The notes under the pieces were generated by a model that made no database searches, was not told where the DNA came from, and saw only the letters and a list, made by a program, of their open reading frames with translations. A DNA stretch of 43,212 nt from Bacteroidaceae bacterium. Its GTDB lineage: Bacteria > Bacteroidota > Bacteroidia > Bacteroidales > Bacteroidaceae. The stretch covers positions 1 to 43,212 of the forward strand of contig JAGBYI010000111.1 in NCBI GenBank assembly GCA_017628845.1, written 5' to 3'. Shown here piece after piece: positions 42,802-43,212 of the stretch. Both the position numbers and the translations under genes were made by a program. How positions within the stretch are numbered: the first letter of the stretch is position 1; each line of letters begins with the position of its first letter.

Positions 42802-43212
42802 CTCCTCTACCTTCACGAGGCTTTGGCCGTTGACTATGAAGGCGGTCTGTACACGTTCCACAAGGGAGAGGCGTATGGCTATGGTCATGACGATGTCGCC
42901 ATTGTCCTTGTAGTCCTGGTTGACGATACGGGGTTGCAGGTCCTTGACCATGCGCATGACCATGTTCATGTGCTCGTAGCCGAAGGTCAGTTTAATTTCT
43001 TTTTCGACAAGGCGTTCGGCAAATACTCCTGCCTCCAGTGCCTCGGCAGCAGCCGTGCGATAGGCTACGATGAGTCCGCTGGTGCCCAGTTTCACGCCTC
43101 CAAAATATCTTATCACCAATATGATGAGGTCGGAGACATCGGCGCTGACCATCTGGCCCAATATGGGCTTGCCTGCCGTGCCTGAGGGTTCGCCGTTGTC
43201 GTTGGAACGGTA
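42796..43212 (-). CDS. YigZ/IMPACT family protein, partial (5' end outside the window)
   Basis: The minus-strand frame is open to the window edge and begins there with YRSNDNGEPSGTAGKPILGQ, then VIRYFGGVKLGTSGLIVAYR. These are signature stretches of the UPF0029/IMPACT domain (DDGEPSGTAGxP, RYFGGxKLGxGGL). The C-terminal domain (about 60-135 of the visible part) is the EF-G domain IV-like DUF1949-type region. The N-terminal part, perhaps 70 residues, is missing. The family has a suspected role in translation control. Confidence 0.9.
   Translation of the reverse strand, partial: YRSNDNGEPSGTAGKPILGQMVSADVSDLIILVIRYFGGVKLGTSGLIVAYRTAAAEALEAGVFAERLVEKEIKLTFGYEHMNMVMRMVKDLQPRIVNQDYKDNGDIVMTIAIRLSLVERVQTAFIVNGQSLVKVEEC

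Overview
The window looks like a chromosomal segment of a Bacteroidales bacterium, most probably Prevotellaceae (Prevotella/Segatella-like). The grounds are promoters of the Bacteroidetes type (TTTG, 19-20 nt, TAnnTTTG) in front of many genes, few Shine-Dalgarno sequences, lineage-typical genes (tandem DUF1599, DoxX/thioredoxin fusion, DUF5606, a 308-aa NusB, a BspA-like leucine-rich-repeat protein, a C-terminal tail like those of secreted Bacteroidetes proteins) and the order DUF1599-DoxX-tpiA-SPOR-folE. Most of the window is core housekeeping DNA. An accessory stretch lies between about 8.4 and 17.9 kb.

Layout. 1-0.7 kb: edge of an IS transposase and non-coding DNA. 0.7-5.9 kb: ndk, an M23/LysM peptidase, then the operon DUF1599, DoxX/thioredoxin, tpiA, SPOR, folE, closed by a strong terminator and a small inverted-repeat element. 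6.3-8.4 kb: dnaG on the minus strand. 8.4-11.4 kb: AT-rich accessory DNA holding a promoter, a small open frame with an in-frame stop, a 490-aa coiled-coil protein I do not recognise, the N-terminal stump of a WYL-type regulator, and a periplasmic TonB-C protein. 11.4-17.6 kb: a surface-protein module with a long leader, a 1637-aa BspA-like protein ending in a dockerin-like domain, and a 218-aa partner with a cohesin-like domain. The module is bracketed by 164-bp direct repeats that contain the 3' end of the TonB-C gene. 17.9-21.0 kb: pepT, a second TonB-C protein and a radical SAM/SPASM protein. 21.0-23.8 kb: nrdD-nrdG for anaerobic dNTP synthesis. 24.3-27.8 kb: a membrane-anchored coiled-coil protein, trmB and an NhaC-type antiporter. 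27.9-34.1 kb: a hypothetical protein, nadK with an ABC exporter, and a DJ-1 protein with recG. 34.1-37.9 kb (minus): lemA, a 114-aa insert and a TPM/YgcG protein; also rplY, pth and an S4 RNA-binding protein. 38.1-41.4 kb: nusB, yajC, a YbbR-like protein, coaE, DUF5606. 41.5-43.2 kb (minus): an ECF sigma factor with a membrane partner, and a partial YigZ/IMPACT protein.

The two most unusual observations are these. (1) A dispersed repeat contains complete promoters sharing the same spacer (core CTCACTTAATCGTACCTTTG). It occurs in nine variants at four loci: in front of dnaG, pepT and the 24.3-kb coiled-coil gene, and behind the TonB-C gene. (2) The 8.4-17.9 kb accessory block shows repeated rearrangement: a truncated regulator, a gene-end duplication flanking the LRR module, and a hairpin cut off from its T-tract at the repeat junction. 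No rRNA, tRNA or CRISPR array was seen.
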